Assembly (NCBI GenBank): GCA_948470475.1
Contig: OX419335.1
Location: 38,418,803 to 38,482,802, forward strand
Source: Galaxea fascicularis
Lineage: Eukaryota; Cnidaria; Anthozoa; Scleractinia; Euphylliidae
DNA length: 64,000 nt
Direction: 5' to 3'
In this document: in pieces, positions 59,201 through 64,000 of the stretch
Position numbering within the stretch: the stretch's first letter is position 1
Layout of the letters: each line of letters starts with the position of its first letter
Position numbers and translations under genes: made by a program
Notes under the pieces: model-generated
Seen by the model: the letters and a program-made list of their open reading frames with translations, nothing else
Databases searched by the model: none
What the model was told of the DNA's origin: nothing

Positions 59201-62200
59201 AACCACTGGGGGTGAGGAAGGGGAGGTGACAACCAGTCCATTGACTGAGGAGGTGGTGAATGGAACGGATTTACCAGTGCTGTTTACAACTGTCCAGTTA
59301 AACACTGCAAGAAAACAAAACAACGTCACGTGTTTGTTCTATGGCGCTTGATGCGTGTCAACATTCATCTTGTAACATTTATCGACGGTGTTCCCTTTCT
59401 TTTACCATCAATGAGCATTATGACATACGCGTATGCTCTTATTTGGAATTAAATAACACCATGACTATTTTGAGTGCGTCCTCCTTCCGAGACCGTCCTC
59501 ATTTTGAGATCTTGCTCATTCTAAAAGCGTTTAGTCTAATTTCTGGTTATGCTGTCATTTTGAGTGTGTCCTCTTTCCAGGCCTTTTGAGTTAGTTATGG
59601 ACTAAGAAAACGAGGTAAGATGTTTATCATAAGAGGTTAATATGGCGCGCGGGAAAGGAAGCTTTCAAATTTAGCACGGAAAATTGGCCAAACACAGCGC
59701 GCTTACTAACTGAGAGATAATAGCCACGTGTAATAGCCAGCTTAGAGTTTCGGGCCCCAACCAGTATCTTTCAGGGTTTTCTCCCTACAAGGTCGGTAAT
59801 TACGGCAGAAAATTTACAAAAAATGCAGGACAGCGTCATCATACCTGTTTCATTGACAAATTGGCTTGTAATAGTTGAAGCAATAAATCCACTGGCTGAT
59901 GTACAGCGGACAGCGCGACCGTAGCCAAAACAGTGCAAGCACCCTCCATGATTGACGCTGTCCAAATGAAACGTGCCAGGCTTACAGCTGTCGCAGTTAA
60001 GGCCTTGAACACTGGCCTTACAGTGACACTTTCCAGTAGTCACATGACAAGCGGAGTCCAAGGAACCGGCATTTGAACACTGGCAACCTGAAAATACAGT
60101 GTATGTGAGAGGTTCTACTTAAAATGACACTAATGACTCTAATTCGTCCCTCGGCCCCAATACAAACATACTGATTTGTCTCTTAAACAGCGAAAATGTT
60201 AAAATAACAGTGGTTAACGTAAAACGAATCCATGGCCTTAAATTTGTAAGTTACAAGGAGCCAGGTATCAGTTTCATTTATCCCCTAAATTTTTCTCCAA
60301 GTTTTAGAAATTATTGCTAGAACTGGAGTACACGTATGAAGTTAAAATGAGACCAAAAGTCACTACAAATTGTTAAGCTGGCAAAATGTCTTCTAGTGGG
60401 AAAATAACTGCTAGAAAGCTCAAAGTTTTTGTCTACCAAAAAACCTGCTCTGAAATCAAATTATTTCCCCCACTCGTATTTTGCACTTTATCCTCACAAT
60501 ACTTGCTCTCATTTCCTGTATATTGTGTTTTTATTTCAATTTTTATTTCAATTCAATTAAAACCTAATAACTGCAGTGATCACTCACACGTTCATTCTTC
60601 AATCTGCAGTTGAAATATATGGTTTACGTAATTACTCAATCTCATCAACTTAAAACCATTGCTTGGTTTCACTTGTCAAATGAACATAACACGAACTACA
60701 GAAACACTTGTTTCTGCAGCATTTCTCACTCTCCCGAACGTCTTAATGAGATAATCCCACGAGACATGTTTGCTAGTGAGCATTCTTACGTGTGCAACCA
60801 GCAGATGAGAATCCATAGTAGCCAACATCACATGAGTTACAAGTACGACGCACCACACCAGGCTGACAAGAGCACTGCCCACCATAATCTGTACACTGTG
60901 AACCTGCCACAGTTCCGACAGGATCACATCCACATTCTATATAGAGAATACAAAGAGTTTTACTTGTTTTGTAACCTTAACTATTTATACTTCCAGCCTC
61001 CAAAATTGTTTCAACTTCATAAGGTCCCACTAACTGAAAATTACTGGAAACTTAGGTCAAGAGACTTTTTCCAAGGCAAACAATGAGCTGGGATGACACT
61101 TAGGTGCTTACTTAATTAAACACTGGAACTCCACAAACAGGTATTGTTAGATAATGAATACTGCAACCAATGCTTCCCTACAGGACTTAAATTAAGAATG
61201 CAAAAAAACAGGTTGGTACATTTATCAGTAGCTGTGGCCAACCTCCACATTTCTAACTGCTGTAAAACATGCCCCCAAAAAGAAACTTTTGAAAGCTTGG
61301 GTAATTATGGCTTATGCCAGTTGATGTACATACATGCATTGTATCGTGCTCTGCATAGCAAAAAGGAGATCAAATCATTTTACTAATTTAGACTTACCCA
61401 GTGTACCATTGTATATTTCTGTACTGACAACAAATACAAGTGCCTTGCAATAAGCTTGCTCTGACTGCAACTGGGAAAGAGATGTCTTGGCCCTCACACA
61501 ACTCTGCAGCTGGTTTCGAGTATCTGTTGTGGACTCAGTGTAGGCTCGAGTAAGATTAACATCAGGAAGAAAAACCAGTGAGTCCACAAGAAAAGAGCAG
61601 TTATCACTACCACCAGCACTGCTGTAAATCAGTGTTAAATTGTGCACTTCTCCTGAAAACAATTCTACAGTGTCAGGTGATCTCCAAGCTTGTCCAGAGC
61701 CATGTGAAAGCTGCTCCAAAAAGATATTAAATTCAACACTCTCATTAAAACTAATGGTTTCAACCTTCAAAATGACTTTAGCCACAGAACCAAACATGCA
61801 GTTAGAAGAGATGGTGTATCGAATGACAGCCTGGTAATGATGGCTAGCTGGGATGTGACGGATACTGGTATGCGCATATTGACCAGGAAGAAATGCAGCA
61901 TACCCAGTACCAGTGAAGGCCACTTCCCGACCATCAGATGGATTTACCACAGTGAATGTACCATTCATGTCTTCAGCTTCAAACCTGATGAAGTCCAGGA
62001 ATGGATTAAAATGTCCCTTTTGAGATCTCTGACAGCTGCTTCCTTCTACACCATTACGACAGGAGCAAGATCCTGTAAACAAGAGTAAAAAATAGACATA
62101 CTCTCTGTAACACTAGTGGGAGAGCCTTGTAAAGTCACACATTTGAGGAGTTGAGGCATTTCAAGCAGCCACTAAAATATGCCAAGTATGCTGCCAAACT

Positions 62201-63395
62201 TTCCTCTGTCCGGACGTATTTCCCCCTTAACTGAAAAAATATACATTTTGAAATTGAATTTCTTGCACAGGCTTATAGCAGCTGCTTTCCAAACATGCTG
62301 CATAAACAACTTGTCTTGTCAATTTCTCTGGCCAGGCCTGCCAGAAGGAGAAGCAGGCAGCAAAAATCTCATGCCCTTAAATTTTGTTGTTTTGTTTGCC
62401 CTGCTCAAAAATGGCTGGCCAATGCAGGTTAATGCTTACCACAGAGGACATAAATATATACATTTTCTCACCTGTCACCTTGTTGCATTGAGGAAAAGCT
62501 CCACCTAAATCACAGGGGCACCGCAAACAATCCTGTCCGAGGTTGATTGGGAAAAAGTAGAACCCATCTTTACACACATCACAGTATCTGTCTTGAACAC
62601 TTTTACGACATGGACAGGCCCCTGTGTACTGGTCACACTGTATTGTATTATTAACTGTACCAAGTATGTTACATCGACAGGCTAAAACAGCAAAAAATGT
62701 TCAACTGTAAAATGCAACAAGACATTTAATTTCCCTGATCAAATAACTGGCAACCTAGCTATTCTTGACTGACACCCAAACTTGTCTTCTAGCAAAAGTG
62801 ATGTTCAACTCCTATACAACTATAGCTTTGCAATTTTATGAGATTTTACTTGGTAGTCACACTTGTAATAGCCATTAACTAAACTATATTATGAGTGATG
62901 TATATGAAATGAATCACCTACATAATATACTAAACTATATTACTTGTATGCTCTTTTTAAGGGATGGCAAATATTGCAACATTTCACTCTATTTCACAGA
63001 TTTAACCTCTGTCAATTTTCTGTGTAGGACTGTCTTGAAGTTTCTTTAGCAGGGCTAAATATTTTGTTGGGCTAAAACAATTAGCACTGGGTTGTTTCCT
63101 GGTCTTGTGAAGCCTCAATTTTCCAGAGGTCTGATAGATTTTATACTTGATAAGCAAAGCAAACAGTTCTAGAAAATTGTGCCATGGTCTGGACTTCTTT
63201 TAATATAGAAGGAAATCTAACCTCTGCATTCACCCGCTGGGTTTAATCTGAACCCCCAGTAACCTGGGATGCATTGATCACATCGCCGTCCAAGCACATT
63301 AGTCTTGCACTGACACTGTCCAGCCACCTGTGTAGGCATGGCCTCTCGCAGGCATGAGCCATCATTTGTAATACCCTCAGGAAAACAGTTACATG
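53364..63395 (-). CDS. LAMC-like: Laminin gamma-like chain (upstream paralog, 5' end outside window)
   Basis: Second laminin gamma-like gene, same strand, 6.4 kb upstream of its paralog. Exons seen: 63222-63395, 62472-62681, 61398-62072, 60790-60936, 59845-60087, 59132-59304, 57999-58389, 57461-57682, 56450-56614, 55502-56280, 54596-55078, 53364-53852; after the split first codon this gives 1382 residues plus stop in one frame. It begins at the equivalent of LE3 and continues LE4, split LE with LF, one LE, LE, L4 (three exons), LE units and coiled coil (CPPCY opening). The C-terminus reads SLPSGTSC then stop, close to the gamma1 SLPSGC-type end but with no tail after the Cys. It has fewer LE repeats between LF and L4 than the downstream copy. 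LN, LE1 and LE2 were not found in 63396-64000 and should lie to the right. Protein divergence from the paralog is large, so the gene duplication is old. Confidence 0.91.
54387..54414. repeat. (AAAT)n microsatellite
   Basis: Run of AAAT units in an intron between coiled-coil exons of the upstream laminin. Confidence 0.85.
56615..57460. other. Laminin intron without recognisable content
   Basis: No exon, repeat family or RNA gene recognised. Confidence 0.4.
58710..58905. repeat. Iterated GTCTTAT-TAAGAC palindromes
   Basis: At least five variants of GCGTCTTATTTAAGACGCG in both orientations inside a laminin intron, with ACGGGAGAAAATAAGAC near the right end (minus strand). Probably a MITE, but its termini are not resolved. 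Confidence 0.55.
59590..59730. repeat. Dispersed repeat C, copy 2
   Basis: Contains GAAAACGAGGTAAGA, GCGCGGGAAAGGAAGCTTTC and AACACAGCGCGC, matching 32389-32580. Located in the intron between two L4 exons of the upstream laminin. Confidence 0.5.
61398..62072 (-). other. Laminin IV type B (LF) domain exon, upstream paralog
   Basis: A 675-bp phase 1-1 exon matching the LF exon of the downstream gene: split LE start, then FEAEDMNGTF, FTGTGYAAFLPG, VDSLVFLPDVNLTRAY and a final ALVFVVSTEIYNGTLG. Its presence in both copies shows the domain predates the gene duplication. Confidence 0.9.
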
Positions 63396-63496
63396 CTGCC
63401 AAGACAGTTGTAGCCTTTATAAATTAAGATTACCACTCTTGGCAAGGGTAATGGAATATTTTGCTGATGAAATAAAGGGGTCCTAAAAATAAATCA

Positions 63497-63948
63497 TATG
63501 ACCCATACGGCCCTGCGCGCACTCATTCTAAAACTATTGACAAAATCCCCATATAAGGGCCATACACATTGGTGCGAGCAGAGCCACAAAAAGCCGTACG
63601 GCCCTGTTAGGAACATGTACAGCCCTAAGTGATACGATTTTAAAGGATTTCGTAATGTAACCATGTAAGTTTATTTTACAACTAGAAAGCAAATACAAAC
63701 AACATATTAGATCAATTTTATGTGCAAATTAGTCGCTTTTTGTAAAAACGTCATCTTTTACGTGCTCATGAAGAGTCCAAGGAGGCCATATGATAAAATA
63801 CTTATTGACAGAGTTAGGTCAGGCCAGACAGGAAAATATTGGGCTCTCAGTCATGCAGCATGGACCTCGCTGCACTCAGTCCCTACGTCATGACCTCAAG
63901 CCAAATATTTTCCTGTCTGGCCCTCCCACTCAGTCAATAAGTATATAA
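63497..63948. repeat. Dispersed repeat A, copy 2
   Basis: Same family and orientation as 6603-7050, with many transitions. It lies in the intron upstream of the first visible exon of the upstream laminin gene. Confidence 0.8.
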
Positions 63949-64000
63949 TATTACACTAGGGGGCGATATGAAAAAAGAAATGTTTTCCCTTACTCCTACA

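Larger units (their letters stand above)
57999..60087 (-). other. LE plus laminin IV type A (L4) exons, upstream paralog
   Basis: The L4 region is spread over three exons (59845-60087, 59132-59304, 57999-58389), with junctions in phases 1 and 0. Landmarks are CFGYGRAVRC, SYGQRLHVKV, SPLEFQSILAELTSLRIRA and VGFVENATCNLNYTGLSC. The same block is one exon in the downstream paralog. Confidence 0.9.

Overview
The window is eukaryotic, intron-rich, AT-rich and full of short inverted-repeat transposons. Its protein families (a laminin gamma-type chain and a GARNL3-type Rap GAP) and its repeats (Penelope-like retroelement, CR1/L2-like LINE fragments, tRNA-derived SINEs, many MITEs) suggest an early-branching animal. 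A cnidarian, most likely an anthozoan such as a stony coral, fits best. That placement is an inference from gene and repeat style and was not tested by a search.

Three spliced genes lie on the minus strand. I rebuilt them by hand from exon homology, GT-AG sites and phase continuity. (1) 63395 to 53364 is the 3' part of a laminin gamma-like gene (12 exons seen, 1382 residues); its N-terminal exons should lie beyond the right edge. (2) 46995 to 33692 is a complete second laminin gamma-like gene (12 coding exons, 1858 residues) with signal peptide, LN domain, EGF-like repeats, a laminin IV type B (LF) domain, a laminin IV type A (L4) domain and a gamma-type coiled coil. (3) 29827 to 5796 is a GARNL3-like gene (22 exons, 673 codons seen) with a Rap-GAP domain followed by the first part of a CNH domain; its 3' end was not found and probably lies beyond the left edge. 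All three models stay in frame throughout.

The two laminins are old head-to-tail paralogs. Both combine LF and L4 in one gamma-like chain, which is not the vertebrate gamma layout. They differ in EGF-repeat number, intron positions and C-terminal tail. Between them (46996-53363) lies an apparently identical 2511-bp tandem duplication. It carries the promoter side, start codon and signal-peptide codons of the downstream laminin, a 757-bp TIR element with 6-bp target duplications, and a 9-bp-TSD palindromic MITE. A 5'-truncated LINE follows it.

The left end (1-3400) holds a Penelope-like element whose 5' half is inverted relative to its 3' half, followed by hammerhead-like motifs and a fold-back. 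The GARNL3-like introns are packed with MITEs, a LINE fragment and nested inverted structures. Laminin gamma chains assemble with alpha and beta chains into basement-membrane heterotrimers. GARNL3-type proteins are predicted to switch off Rap-family GTPases. Nothing in the sequence shows that the laminins and the GAP are functionally linked beyond adjacency and shared strand.
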